64,000 nucleotides of DNA from Burkholderiales bacterium (GTDB taxonomy: Bacteria; Pseudomonadota; Gammaproteobacteria; Burkholderiales; Burkholderiaceae_D). The stretch lies in contig JACOUL010000033.1 in NCBI GenBank assembly GCA_016177875.1, forward strand, positions 124,001 to 188,000. The letters run 5' to 3'. Every line of letters starts with the position of its first letter. The stretch's first letter is position 1. This document shows positions 28,746 to 38,251 of this stretch, piece by piece. The position numbers and the translations under genes are program-made. The notes under the pieces were generated by a model. The model saw nothing but the letters and a program-made list of their open reading frames with translations, was not told the origin of the DNA and ran no database searches.

Positions 28746-29795
28746 ATGAAATCAGCCATGGAAAAAATCAACGCCTATTCCATACCGCCCATTCCAGTTA
28801 AGAAGGAGCCCGTAAGGCAATTGCTGCAACTTGCAGAAGTAGATGTCAGCGAATGGGCCTTTACAAAGGATGGCGATGAGATCGAGAACCCTAATGACAA
28901 TATCGGACGCAATACGAATTGGTCATTTGTGGGGAAAGATAGCGAGCCAATTGTACTTTGCGTTTGGTATGAATTAATAGAATGGGAATCTTACCCAATT
29001 AGATTCTGTGGGAATGAATACCATCACCAACGAACTCTCATCGATTTGGCCGGTACTAAAAAGGGAAAAGAGGATCTCAGTCGGTTAAATACCAAGATCA
29101 GGCAGTCACGCCTTTTTCATCAGGCGATATATCGAGCATTTCGTGACCGGAAAATGGTCAGACTAATTCTTGTAGACGGCGATCAGATTGCGCCGAGCGA
29201 AGCTGCAGAGAAGTCTTCCAAAGTGCGAGCGCGAGGACTCGATCCGGCACCTTGGTATGTTCATGAGTTCGACGGCACAACCGGAGATTTCATGATCGTT
29301 CGAGAGCTTGAACGTCCTATCCAATATGAAGATTCGGCAGTTGAGTCGGACGACCCTGCAGAAGATCCTGTATTTCAGACCGCCATTTCCGGATTAGACG
29401 ATACGGAACGAGATGCCTTGATAAAGGCTCGTGTAGGGCAAGGGCCTTTTCGGGACGCCCTGATCGAGAGATGGAAGGGCTGCTCAGTGACTGGTTGTGC
29501 TTTCACAGACGTGCTAATTGCTAGCCACATTAAACCTTGGAGTAAGTGCGAAACTCGCTCGGAGCGAGTAGGCGTTGAAAACGGTTTATTGCTAATTCCC
29601 AATTTAGACAAACTTTTTGACAAGGGTCTCATAAGCTTTGACGACAATTTCCGGATTCTGTTTAGTCCAAAGCTGAAAGACGGTTTCGCTCAAATGCTCA
29701 ACGTAGATCGTCACATGCGGCTCAAGAGTAATGCTCATGAGGATATTCGCCCCTTTTTAGAATGGCATCGGCAAAACGTTTTTCAACTTCAATGA
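28746..29795 (+). CDS. HNH endonuclease domain protein
   Basis: About 349 aa. The C-terminal 110 residues form an HNH_2-type nuclease: CSVTGC, then LIASHIKPW with the catalytic His, and NGLLLIPNLDKLFDKGLISFD. The N-terminal about 230 residues are a separate domain of unknown role, probably target recognition or regulatory; a WYELIEWES stretch and several basic segments are visible. I use ATG 28746; GTG 28734 is an in-frame alternative. An acetyltransferase gene starts 12 bp downstream, so they are probably cotranscribed. Such HNH proteins are frequent in restriction and defence islands. Confidence 0.82.
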   Translation: MKSAMEKINAYSIPPIPVKKEPVRQLLQLAEVDVSEWAFTKDGDEIENPNDNIGRNTNWSFVGKDSEPIVLCVWYELIEWESYPIRFCGNEYHHQRTLIDLAGTKKGKEDLSRLNTKIRQSRLFHQAIYRAFRDRKMVRLILVDGDQIAPSEAAEKSSKVRARGLDPAPWYVHEFDGTTGDFMIVRELERPIQYEDSAVESDDPAEDPVFQTAISGLDDTERDALIKARVGQGPFRDALIERWKGCSVTGCAFTDVLIASHIKPWSKCETRSERVGVENGLLLIPNLDKLFDKGLISFDDNFRILFSPKLKDGFAQMLNVDRHMRLKSNAHEDIRPFLEWHRQNVFQLQ

Positions 29796-29807
29796 GAAAC
29801 CAGGTGG

Positions 29808-30239
29808 ATGGTGGACTTTACGCAGCTAACTGATACGCAGATCGTAGATTTTGTCGCTGACCATTTCTTCGAGTTTAGCGACGATCTTCCTCCTCAAGAA
29901 TTCCCTAAAAATATCCATAACGGAATCAAGCGAGGAGATTTGGTAATCCTGAAGGATTCACATGGTTTCGCAGTCGTTGCTCGCGCTAATCGCCTGCGTC
30001 GTGGCGACAATACTCCATTGCCGCCGAACGCAGAACTTATTTTTATTTACGTGGCACCGGAGGCGCGCGGACGTCGGGTTGCAAGAGCCATGATTGAGGA
30101 AATCAAGGCACAGTACATGGAGGATCAGGCTCTAGAGTTGTTTTGTGTTGGATCTGATAGACGCCGCATGTTCGAGGCATGTGGATTTAGAGTGATCGAA
30201 AATGAAAGCGACACATACACTATGGTGTGCGACCAGTGA
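29808..30239 (+). CDS. GNAT-family N-acetyltransferase
   Basis: 143-aa acetyltransferase. The acetyl-CoA-binding strand-loop-helix is visible at about residues 82-105 (IFIYVAPEARGRRVARAMIEE), with the R/Q-x-x-G-x-G/A pattern present as RGRRVA. The substrate is unknown. Preceded by the HNH nuclease gene with a 12-bp gap. It could act on a protein partner or be unrelated cargo. Confidence 0.82.
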   Translation: MVDFTQLTDTQIVDFVADHFFEFSDDLPPQEFPKNIHNGIKRGDLVILKDSHGFAVVARANRLRRGDNTPLPPNAELIFIYVAPEARGRRVARAMIEEIKAQYMEDQALELFCVGSDRRRMFEACGFRVIENESDTYTMVCDQ

Positions 30240-30254
30240 ACGCGCCCTCTTCAT

Positions 30255-31310
30255 TCAAGGTGGTCTCTTAGAGAAGGTCTTAGCAAAATAGTCGATCATC
30301 TGTGAAGCCTGCGTACCCTGCCGAAATTGTTGTTGCTCTTCGAAATCGATTGAAGGAACCAAGTAGATAAATTGATCTTCTCCATACAGCGACATCACTT
30401 CTTCCGGATCAAGCAGCGGGGTGCGTAGTCCGCACATTCCGTTCGCCGCTTCTATGGCAGATCCGATCATGACATCAGCGATCTGCACTGCCGGGCTGCT
30501 CTTCGAATCGACTTGAGTGACAGAAGTAAGCTTGAGAGGGAAACGGATTTTCGCTATTTCCGACTGCCTGAATTCGATCTCATCTTGGTGATCAATGAAC
30601 TGTTGCAGCAGATCGTGATAGGTCAACAGATTCTTAGATTGGTCGTGTTCTATCTTGTACGGTCCGTCAGCCATTACCTCTATTCGACTAATCAAAGACT
30701 GCAACACCACGATCGCCGCATCGGTCGTGACGCCGGGAGTGGCAATGGCGGACAAGCATTCTGGTGCTGCCTGCACTAAGGGTCCCAAAGCCTCTGGCAA
30801 CTCCTGCCAATTAAGTCGTCTGGCTATCAGCACTAGTTCGCGCAAGGTGTCTGGTGTTTTTTCCTTGACGGCGCGCTGGAAAGCCACCAGTAACGTTTCT
30901 AATCCTTCATTGCCAAAATAGGCCGGGCCGACTGTGTTGAGCAAAGAAGCTAATGAATAGTTCTGTCCATCCTCATAAAAATCGATTCCGCGTTCGAAAT
31001 AGTAAGGCTCAACAGCGTAGTCCAAGAACATTAATAGCAGCAGAAATCGTTTGTCGCAGATATAGGTCACGCATTTATGCTGAGACAGAACATCTCGCTG
31101 TAAATCCAATAGTGGCTGACGGTAGCCAGGGCGACGTACCAAGGATCGATATTTAAGTTCGGATGCTTGTAGCTTAGGGAAATGCTCCTGTATCAAGCGC
31201 GCGGCCGTCTCATCGCTAATTGCGATGGCAGTAGCGCCTTGAAAGCGCTGCTCCGGATTCATCAAATCAAATCCCGTATAGCCACTCTCATCTATGCGGA
31301 AACATTCCAT
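30255..31310 (-). CDS. DUF3800 domain protein
   Basis: 351 aa with a clear DUF3800 signature: FRIDESGYTG at residues 4-13 and VDSKSSPAVQIADVMIG near residue 270, which would bring acidic residues together as in RNase H-fold nucleases. Function is not established. It reads toward the acetyltransferase gene (convergent, 15 bp apart). It lies downstream of the 155-aa nuclease-like gene at 31421 with a gap of about 110 bp, so it could be the last gene of the umuDC-led transcript, though the gap makes this uncertain. Confidence 0.8.
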   Translation of the reverse strand: MECFRIDESGYTGFDLMNPEQRFQGATAIAISDETAARLIQEHFPKLQASELKYRSLVRRPGYRQPLLDLQRDVLSQHKCVTYICDKRFLLLLMFLDYAVEPYYFERGIDFYEDGQNYSLASLLNTVGPAYFGNEGLETLLVAFQRAVKEKTPDTLRELVLIARRLNWQELPEALGPLVQAAPECLSAIATPGVTTDAAIVVLQSLISRIEVMADGPYKIEHDQSKNLLTYHDLLQQFIDHQDEIEFRQSEIAKIRFPLKLTSVTQVDSKSSPAVQIADVMIGSAIEAANGMCGLRTPLLDPEEVMSLYGEDQFIYLVPSIDFEEQQQFRQGTQASQMIDYFAKTFSKRPP

Positions 31311-31420
31311 CGATATCTTTCTAGTTATCCTGCTTGGTCACTGCGAATCGATATTTTTGATAGAACTTGGCCATGCTGCCTGCCAAAGCATAGTTAACTT
31401 TTGTACTTGGTCGGGTAGCG

Positions 31421-31888
31421 TTAATGTTCAGAGACGTCTATGCAAGCCTTGTTGCGAAATATCTTTCGGTTTGCCATTCCGACGCAAATGTACGAAGTGT
31501 TTTTCGATACTCGTAATACAGCTCTAATCTCCGATTCCGAAAAACCACCGTAGTGTACCCACAAGGAAAAGCAATTTTCAAAGGCGGCCAACTTATCCAA
31601 TGACTTTTGTCTTTTGCTCGAATCGATCTCAATTGCTAATACTGGTGTTTCGTTTTTTTGCCATACTATGTCGACGCTACTACCTAGTCTCAGTTTGTCT
31701 ATTCGCTTCAATTTAAATTCTTTAACAGCGACGAATCCGAATTGCTGCGCCAAACTAAGCAGCAGTTCCTGGTACTGGTTATGAACGTCTTGCCGCGAAC
31801 GTGCCCTTCTGAAAATGGCGGGAAAAGCGGCCTTTAATATCTGAGATAGCCGCTCAATGTCTGCGGTCGTAAGAGCATCATCGGTCAT
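31421..31888 (-). CDS. Small restriction-endonuclease-fold-like protein
   Basis: 155 aa, family not recognised. After a helical N-terminus there is SSVDIVWQK...VLAIEIDSSKR (about residues 72-95). This is an Asp-strand-(E)xD/K arrangement typical of PD-(D/E)xK folds in Vsr/DUF559-like proteins. It is then rich in Lys and Arg. It follows the 597-aa gene by 54 bp on the same strand and may share the LexA-controlled transcript starting at umuD. Confidence 0.5.
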   Translation of the reverse strand: MTDDALTTADIERLSQILKAAFPAIFRRARSRQDVHNQYQELLLSLAQQFGFVAVKEFKLKRIDKLRLGSSVDIVWQKNETPVLAIEIDSSKRQKSLDKLAAFENCFSLWVHYGGFSESEIRAVLRVSKNTSYICVGMANRKIFRNKACIDVSEH

Positions 31889-31942
31889 TTTTTTGTGGCT
31901 TCTCTAATTCAGCGAAAGTCAGTAGTGACTGTAGTGATCAGA

Positions 31943-33736
31943 TTATAAAAGGGGATATTGAAGGGATTTTCCCCGCCAAGATCCTATCTCTTTTCCAAAT
32001 AAACGGGCGCTCCAAACCGGAACGATCTGAAACGAACTGTTCATGCTGATAGCCCACTGCCTTTCCGGATGAAGAGGATTGTCATTGGATTGTTGGCCGT
32101 GCCACTGCATCAATTTTTCTGAAAGCGTAATCGGATCATCCAGCGCAATTGGGCCGATATCAATTTTCGCCTTTTGAGGCCCACTATCACTGAACATTGA
32201 GGTTTCGCCCTTTAAGAGGCCTCTAAATGTGTTCCACTCATAAAAGACAATGCCATCTTTCATGGCAAAGTCGAGATTTTCAATAGTATGGAGGACGATC
32301 AATCCCGTACGTCTCTTGAGAAAATCTTGATTGACCTTGTCGAGAAATTCCTTCGGCGTTTTGCCGCGGGCCAGAGAGCCTTTAACCTTTTCCAAAAATT
32401 TTTCTGATTGAAGTTGCTGGCGAGCTCCTTCCAGTTGACCCAATGCTTTGAGCAATGCGCCATTATTTGAAAACTCGTTTAACTCATCCCGCAAGTAGGG
32501 GTGCAAGGTTGTCACTCGGTGTTTGACCTGACAGAGGTAAATTCTTTCCGCGTCGAGGTCTGCGACAATGGCGTCTACGTCGTATTTCCCTTCCGCTTTA
32601 TTGGAGGGAGTGATGCCTTCACCGTACGCAAATCTACGGCTTTTCACTCTTTTGGCGAAATAGGCAGGGATATAGCTCTTGTCGAACCAATCGCCGCGTG
32701 TCGGCATATTGGTCATAATCGATTTCAAATAGACGTTGAATGCATACTTCAGGTTGATATTTCCGATTCGGATTTTTCCGTCTTTCGACCAGGTTATGAG
32801 CGCATCTCCTGCGCCGGCGGTCGCCGACTCGCGTAGAAGCGTTTCTAACTCTTCGGAGGTAAAGCCAGCTGCCTCAAATATTTTGAGATCATATTCGTGC
32901 GGAAGCCCAGACCCAAGCAGAGGGTTGAAGTGCTCCATTTTCATGTTCCTGGTTTCTTTGTGACTCTTTAAGTACAGGAAAACAATCAACTCAGCCTTTC
33001 GGTACATTGCCTGATAGTTGGGCTGATCTTTATTTTCGAGGAGATGGGCAAAGTCAGGATGGATAGAAACGAATTTATCGAGGCTTGACTCCACTAACAT
33101 GGTAAAAAGGGGGAAACGCTGACATGCTGCCCGTTCGATCGTTCCAAAGTGTTTCTCGGCGACCTCAAAGATCATGTCTCTCATGAACATATCACTGAAG
33201 TTACTTTGTTCTGCCCACTGGTGACCGAACCAATATAGCCGGTACGCCTGCATGATCTTGGAATCAGAAGTGAACCCATAGCTCAAGTCTGACGATCTCG
33301 GTACGACTAGCGAGGCAAGCAGGAAAACGCCAATATGCGAGAATGCGTATAAGGCGACAAAGGCGGTCTGATTGGATTCTGAGAAATCGTCAAATGAGAC
33401 TTTGATCTCCGCAAGATCTTCTCTTGCTTGACCTGCAAATTGCTCGACGAAATGGTAGGCCATGATGTCCAAGTTGCCCATCTGCCCATCCGGTAGGAAC
33501 GATACCGCTCTAACGCCAAGCCCCTTAAAATCTATCGAAAACAAGCGGCGTTTCTTGACCTGCTTGAGCAATCCTTTGCATTGCTTTTGAAGCTTGATGA
33601 ATTGCTTTGCAAATGTGGTGGAAAAATGCGTCTTCAACAGAGCTTTATCGCATTCCCATGGTTTGCGCATAAGTTGCACCGCAAGAGTATGCTTGTCTCC
33701 TACTAAGGCGTTTTTCATTACTTCCAGCAGATACAT
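31943..33736 (-). CDS. Large protein of unknown function with a nuclease-like motif, downstream of umuC
   Basis: 597 aa from the ATG at 33736, which has a GAAAGG ribosome-binding site 7 bp upstream; in-frame starts at 33742 and 33793 are less likely. I do not recognise the family. About two-thirds along, GKYDVDAIV...IYLCQVKHR fits an Asp...QxK restriction-endonuclease-fold core, and GLIVLHTIEN is a following strand. The N-terminal half is helical and hydrophobic in places (FSHIGVFLLASLVV) without clear transmembrane topology. It starts 59 bp after umuC, suggesting SOS co-expression. Confidence 0.65.
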   Translation of the reverse strand: MYLLEVMKNALVGDKHTLAVQLMRKPWECDKALLKTHFSTTFAKQFIKLQKQCKGLLKQVKKRRLFSIDFKGLGVRAVSFLPDGQMGNLDIMAYHFVEQFAGQAREDLAEIKVSFDDFSESNQTAFVALYAFSHIGVFLLASLVVPRSSDLSYGFTSDSKIMQAYRLYWFGHQWAEQSNFSDMFMRDMIFEVAEKHFGTIERAACQRFPLFTMLVESSLDKFVSIHPDFAHLLENKDQPNYQAMYRKAELIVFLYLKSHKETRNMKMEHFNPLLGSGLPHEYDLKIFEAAGFTSEELETLLRESATAGAGDALITWSKDGKIRIGNINLKYAFNVYLKSIMTNMPTRGDWFDKSYIPAYFAKRVKSRRFAYGEGITPSNKAEGKYDVDAIVADLDAERIYLCQVKHRVTTLHPYLRDELNEFSNNGALLKALGQLEGARQQLQSEKFLEKVKGSLARGKTPKEFLDKVNQDFLKRRTGLIVLHTIENLDFAMKDGIVFYEWNTFRGLLKGETSMFSDSGPQKAKIDIGPIALDDPITLSEKLMQWHGQQSNDNPLHPERQWAISMNSSFQIVPVWSARLFGKEIGSWRGKSLQYPLL

Positions 33737-33795
33737 CGGCATCCTTTCAAGAGTAATGGCGAGTAAGTTGTATTGGTTACGTAATTGCGGCAAGT

Positions 33796-35103
33796 CTAGC
33801 GGGCAAAAGCGTGGGGCAATTCATTCCATCGTGTCGTGTACCTTGGAGTGCGATTATCGCAACGCATTTTCCAATTACTACGAACGCCTGCCGAGCCGAT
33901 GGTAATCGTGTCCTGCCCATATTCCCTGTTCAGATTGTCTAAAGTTTGCATCAGCTCACCAACGCGATCGGAAACAGCGCCCCTTAGGTCGAAGATAGAG
34001 CTTTGTCTTTGCTTTGAATTGGACAATTCCATCAGCATTACACCTGCCTTCTTATACTTATAACCGGGTCTGTAAATATGGCGTAGGCCAAATAAGGCAG
34101 CAGCGATGAGTACGCGTGTGTCGCCAGTTGGTTCTGGCAGCGACACGACAATGCCGTTGTTGTATTGCTCATCCTGCTTTCGAAATTGATTGGTATGAAT
34201 AAACACATGCACGGCACCGCAAACCGATTGCTGATGGCGCAGCTTTTCCGCGGCACGTGTTATATAGGTCGACACCGCTTCGATCAACTCTTCCAGCGAC
34301 GTGACTAATTCGCCAAAACTGCGAGAGCAGATGATTTGTTTTCTTGGTGGGGTAACATCTTCCAAGGCCAAGCAAGAAATGCCATTGAGCTCATCACATG
34401 TGCGTTCCATGACGACGCCAAACTGGGCGCGCAACCATTTTGGCGATGCTTGACGTAGCGCTTGCGCGGTATGGATGCCCATGGCGTGCAGGCGTTCTCC
34501 AATACGTCTGCCCACACCCCATACCTCACCGACATCAAGCGAAGAAAATAGCCTACTGATTTCGTTTTCACTCATTGTCGTGAAATCACACACGCCGTTG
34601 AGATCAATGTGTTTTTTTGCGACGTGATTGGCAAGTTTGGCCATGGTCTTGGAGGAGGCGAAGCCAACGCAAATCGGCAATCCTGTCCATTGCCGAATAC
34701 GGCAGCGAATCGCCTGCCCCAAGTCGTTCAATGTCGGCCACAACGCCGACAAGCCATTCAATCGAAGAAAGCACTCATCAATTGAGTACATTTCAACCTC
34801 AGGACTGAAGTCACGCAGAATCATCAGCACGCGGTTGGACATGTCCCCATAGAGCGTGTAGTTAGAGGAGAACGCCACAATGCCGTGCCGCTTCGCAAGG
34901 TCCTGCATTTGAAACCAAGGCGTCCCCATCTTGACGCCCAATGCTTTGACTTCGTTCGATCGCGCGACTGCGCAGCCGTCGTTATTTGAAAGTACGACGA
35001 CAGGAACACTTTCAAGCTTCGGATTGAACACGCGTTCGCACGACACGTAGAAATTGTTCACGTCGACTAGCGCGAACTGTTGTGATGTAAATGCCGCGGT
35101 CAT
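33796..35103 (-). CDS. umuC: DNA polymerase V catalytic subunit UmuC (Y family)
   Basis: 435-aa Y-family translesion polymerase. The catalytic carboxylates are visible in [11 protein letters not shown] near the N-terminus and [10 protein letters not shown] (the SxDE motif) at about residue 100. A helix-hairpin-helix region ([17 protein letters not shown]) and the C-terminal little-finger domain follow. The ATG at 35103 overlaps the umuD stop by 4 bp; the longer upstream reading adds an unrelated tail and is not used. Together with cleaved UmuD it would carry out SOS mutagenesis. Carriage on a Tn7-like element parallels umuDC-like operons on plasmids and ICEs. Confidence 0.95.
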   Translation of the reverse strand: MTAAFTSQQFALVDVNNFYVSCERVFNPKLESVPVVVLSNNDGCAVARSNEVKALGVKMGTPWFQMQDLAKRHGIVAFSSNYTLYGDMSNRVLMILRDFSPEVEMYSIDECFLRLNGLSALWPTLNDLGQAIRCRIRQWTGLPICVGFASSKTMAKLANHVAKKHIDLNGVCDFTTMSENEISRLFSSLDVGEVWGVGRRIGERLHAMGIHTAQALRQASPKWLRAQFGVVMERTCDELNGISCLALEDVTPPRKQIICSRSFGELVTSLEELIEAVSTYITRAAEKLRHQQSVCGAVHVFIHTNQFRKQDEQYNNGIVVSLPEPTGDTRVLIAAALFGLRHIYRPGYKYKKAGVMLMELSNSKQRQSSIFDLRGAVSDRVGELMQTLDNLNREYGQDTITIGSAGVRSNWKMRCDNRTPRYTTRWNELPHAFAR

Positions 35104-35573
35104 ATCCGGAAACGGCGCACAAGGCTGCTTACTACGCCCCAAATCTGCAGCTCGTCAAAATCTGAAAATCGAATCGGTTGGTAATCCGGATTCTCCGGCC
35201 GGAGTTCAATAATCCCTCTTTGCATGTATAGACGCTTGATGGTGAATTCTTGGTTCACCACGGCGATAACAATATGCCGGTGCCGCGGCTCGATCGCGCG
35301 GTCAGCCAATACTTGGTCGCCGTCCAGAATGCCGGCATTTTTCATTGAGTGCCCTGCAACCGTGAACATGAACGTTGACGACTTATGAACGATTAGGTAT
35401 TCATTCAGGTCGAGCCCTTTTTCGATATAGTCCGCCGCCGGCGAAGGAAATCCGGCAGGAATGCGCTGCCCAAAGGTTCGGGTTTTCCAAGGAATTGGTA
35501 GCGAGGCTACGGGAACACGCTCCTGCAGCAGGGTCAGTTCGGTAGAAGGGTGAGGGAATTCAATTGCATTCAT
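35100..35573 (-). CDS. umuD: UmuD-like S24 protease, SOS mutagenesis
   Basis: 157-aa LexA/UmuD-type autoprotease. The self-cleavage site is Ala40-Gly41 (IPAGFPSP), the nucleophile is Ser76 (GHSMKN) and the general base is Lys113 (FTIKRL); the 37-residue spacing equals that of E. coli Ser60-Lys97. The start at 35573 (MNAIEFPHP) lies 12 bp from a consensus LexA box and gives normal family length; an upstream start at 35621 would place the operator inside the coding region. RecA-filament-stimulated cleavage activates it as the UmuC partner. Confidence 0.94.
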   Translation of the reverse strand: MNAIEFPHPSTELTLLQERVPVASLPIPWKTRTFGQRIPAGFPSPAADYIEKGLDLNEYLIVHKSSTFMFTVAGHSMKNAGILDGDQVLADRAIEPRHRHIVIAVVNQEFTIKRLYMQRGIIELRPENPDYQPIRFSDFDELQIWGVVSSLVRRFRI

Positions 35574-35585
35574 GATGCGTAAATA

Positions 35586-35605
35586 TACTGTATGCATGTA
35601 CAGTA
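35586..35605. promoter_or_regulatory. LexA (SOS) box of umuDC
   Basis: 20-bp palindrome with the strict CTGT-N8-ACAG core (core 35588-35603) and matching TA flanks on both sides. It is immediately upstream of umuD, where LexA would block RNA polymerase. The match to the gamma/beta-proteobacterial consensus is essentially perfect in the arms. Confidence 0.93.
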
Positions 35606-35791
35606 TATCAAGCAGTTCCAAAATGCAACTTTATGGAATTTTATGAGAACACAATAATTAGCCAATTCTCATAATTCTTCACAATTCCTATAAGCAATCG
35701 CTTTCTGAATGGATAATCAATGAGTGTTATGGCGCTCGCGACCGCTTTAATCGGCATTTCGAACACTTAACCTCTAAGGCAAAGGTATTTG

Positions 35792-36337
35792 ATGTCTCAA
35801 GATAAAACAGCTACGCTCACCATTCGAAAGCTGCAAGCGAGTGACGCCGCCGCATTTCTATCCGTGCGCTTGGCTGGATTGAAAGAATGCCCTGCGGCGT
35901 TCGGCTCAAGCTATGCGGAAGAGGAATCACATAAAGTGGAGGATGTCGCAGGTCGCTTACCCCCGACACCTGACAACAGTTACTTCTTTTTAGGCGCATT
36001 CACGGGTGAACCTCGATTGGCTGGCATTATTGCTTATCAACGCAACGCCAAGCTGAAGCAACGCCACGGCGGTTCAATCTATGCTGCATATGTTCTTCCT
36101 GAATATCGGCGACTTGGCGTTGGACATGCTCTCGTATCGGCAGCAATAGAAGAAGTACGATCACTGTCGGGCATGCGATTCCTGCAGCTTTGGGTGGGAA
36201 TCGAAAACGTCCAAGCTCGCGCCATGTATGAAAAGGTCGGCTTTAAAGCCACCGGCCTGCTCCCAGCCGCATTATGCGTGGATGGCAAGTATTATGATGA
36301 AGCACTCATGACGCTCGACTTGACCGCACCTCGTTGA
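35792..36337 (+). CDS. GNAT-family N-acetyltransferase
   Basis: 181-aa GNAT protein. The acetyl-CoA motif is at about residues 100-125 (AAYVLPEYRRLGVGHALVSA, with RxLGVG), followed by the C-terminal WVGIENVQARAMYEKVGF signature typical of RimI-type enzymes. The ATG at 35792 has AAAGG upstream. Substrate not predictable. The AAA ATPase gene follows by 16 bp, so they probably share a transcript. Confidence 0.88.
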   Translation: MSQDKTATLTIRKLQASDAAAFLSVRLAGLKECPAAFGSSYAEEESHKVEDVAGRLPPTPDNSYFFLGAFTGEPRLAGIIAYQRNAKLKQRHGGSIYAAYVLPEYRRLGVGHALVSAAIEEVRSLSGMRFLQLWVGIENVQARAMYEKVGFKATGLLPAALCVDGKYYDEALMTLDLTAPR

Positions 36338-36353
36338 AGTACACACATAACCT

Positions 36354-37517
36354 ATGCTTACCACTCTAGCCGTCGCCAACTATCGTTCATTGCGGGATCT
36401 TGCGATACCGATGCAGCGATTGAATGTCATTACTGGAGCGAATGGCAGCGGCAAATCCAGCGTCTACAGAGCACTGCGCCTCCTAGCCGAAACGGCTCAA
36501 GGCGGAGTAATCCCTTCGCTTGCAAGAGAAGGTGGTTTGCAATCGACATTGTGGGCTGGTCCAGAATCAATCGGTAAGGCAGTCTCCGTCGGAAAACATC
36601 CGGTACAAGGTACTGTCCGCAAAGAGTCGGTCAATCTACGACTTGGATTTGCTGGTGAAGAGTTTGGTTACTCGATCGATCTTGGATTGCCGATTCCAAG
36701 CAATTCGGCATTTTCACTTGACCCCGTCATTAAGCGCGAATGCATTTGGAATGGGCCGGTATTACGGCCGGCTGCAATGCTGGTGGATCGGCGCGGTGCA
36801 GTGGTTAGCATCAAACGAGACGATGGCGACTGGCAAGTGATCACACAGCATTTGCCGACCTACGACAGCATGATGACGCAACTCGCCGATCCGCGAAATG
36901 CGCCCGAAGTGCTGCTGCTGAGAGAGCAAATCCGTTCATGGCGGTTTTATGACCATTTTCGGACGGATTCCGATGCTCCTGCTCGAATGCCGCAAATCGG
37001 AACGCATACACTTGTCATGAGCAATGTTGGATCCGATATGGCAGCGGCCTTTCAGACAATACGGGAAATCGGCGATCCGGCCGCGTTGGATGAAGCGGTA
37101 GATGACGCTTTTCCCGGCTCCAGCATCTCTGTGATCAACAATGATGGGCGTTTTGAAATCGCCATGCGGCAGCATGGATTGCTGCGTCCCTTGAAAGCAG
37201 CCGAGCTATCGGATGGGACTCTTCGATATTTGCTCTGGATTGCTGCTCTGTTGACGCCACGGCTGCCAGAATTATTGGTGCTGAACGAACCGGAAACCAG
37301 CCTTCATCCGGATTTGCTGCCAGCATTGGGACGCCTCATCACACGAGCCGCCAAGCATTCACAGGTGCTCGTCGTCTCGCATGCGACCAGGCTGATAGCT
37401 GCTCTCGAACGTGAGCCGGAATCGCATTCCATTATGCTCGAAAAGGAGCTCGGAGAAACGAGAATGGCAGGCGTAAGCCGACTCGAAATGCCTGCATGGC
37501 ATTGGGCACCTCGCTAA
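36354..37517 (+). CDS. AAA_21-type ATP-binding protein (ABC/SMC-like ATPase)
   Basis: 387-aa stand-alone ATPase of the RecF/OLD-like ABC superfamily. It has Walker A GANGSGKSS (about residues 30-38), an ABC-signature-like LSDGTLRYL, Walker B LLVLNEPETSLHP and an H-loop VVSHATR. No TOPRIM or other nuclease domain is fused, unlike the GajA-type protein at 52095. Close relatives are common as predicted ATPases, often exchanged with a GNAT gene as here. No defence partner is obvious. Confidence 0.88.
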   Translation: MLTTLAVANYRSLRDLAIPMQRLNVITGANGSGKSSVYRALRLLAETAQGGVIPSLAREGGLQSTLWAGPESIGKAVSVGKHPVQGTVRKESVNLRLGFAGEEFGYSIDLGLPIPSNSAFSLDPVIKRECIWNGPVLRPAAMLVDRRGAVVSIKRDDGDWQVITQHLPTYDSMMTQLADPRNAPEVLLLREQIRSWRFYDHFRTDSDAPARMPQIGTHTLVMSNVGSDMAAAFQTIREIGDPAALDEAVDDAFPGSSISVINNDGRFEIAMRQHGLLRPLKAAELSDGTLRYLLWIAALLTPRLPELLVLNEPETSLHPDLLPALGRLITRAAKHSQVLVVSHATRLIAALEREPESHSIMLEKELGETRMAGVSRLEMPAWHWAPR

Positions 37518-37548
37518 ATCGAGAACCACAAAAAGAATAGCCTTTACC

Positions 37549-38067
37549 ATGCAATCCACTCCCCAAAAACGGCGAACGACCTATTCATTTGAATTCAAAA
37601 AGAAGGCGGTCGAGCTTGCGAAGAACGCTAGATTTATTGCCGACGTTGCGCGGAAGTTGAAAGTGCCTACAGCAAATATTTTTTACTGGCTAAAGGCAGA
37701 AGAAGAAGGGCGGCTGGTAAAGCTTGAGAAACCTAAGCGACGCAAGCCAAGACATCCTGGCAGGCGTCATAAATACAAGCTTGAGTTTCGGTTGGCAGCT
37801 GTACAACGAGTGAAGGAGATCGGCAGCATTGCTGCTGTTGCTCGTGAATTGAACGTACCAGACCAAACGCTTCATAATTGGGTGGAAGCTGAAAAGGCGG
37901 GCAAGCTTGAGGCTACGATAAGTTTTTCTTTGGAAGAGATCCGTGCTCTAAAAGTCGCATGTCTCGAACAATTTCACAAACTGGAAGCGATGCATTCCAA
38001 GGAAAACAAGGAAACTATGAAGCATGTAATTTCAGCGAAACAGAAATTAAGTCGTTTTCAGACTTAA
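37549..38067 (+). CDS. Tandem transposase-type HTH protein
   Basis: 172 aa with two copies of an IS3 OrfA-like helix-turn-helix unit. Unit 1 (about residues 11-50: SFEFKKKAVELA, VARKLKV, FYWLK) and unit 2 (about residues 74-112: KLEFRLAAVQRV, VARELNV, LHNWV) are separated by a Lys/Arg/Pro-rich linker; a coiled-coil-like tail follows. No catalytic transposase ORF B, inverted repeats or target duplication were seen nearby, so it is probably a DNA-binding protein derived from a transposase rather than an active IS. Confidence 0.65.
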   Translation: MQSTPQKRRTTYSFEFKKKAVELAKNARFIADVARKLKVPTANIFYWLKAEEEGRLVKLEKPKRRKPRHPGRRHKYKLEFRLAAVQRVKEIGSIAAVARELNVPDQTLHNWVEAEKAGKLEATISFSLEEIRALKVACLEQFHKLEAMHSKENKETMKHVISAKQKLSRFQT

Positions 38068-38251
38068 TCTGTATAAGTTGTGACTTGATTGGACAGGATT
38101 TGTCAGCTCAGGTATGTTCGCTCCCGATCCTTTCCAGGCACTCGGCAAGTTAGAAAGCTGCCGCTCAGCCAATCGCGGAAACTGGCCTTCTCGAAAGTCT
38201 GGACGGTTATCGTTGCCGCTGCGCGTTCATACGATTGTTATACATTTACAC

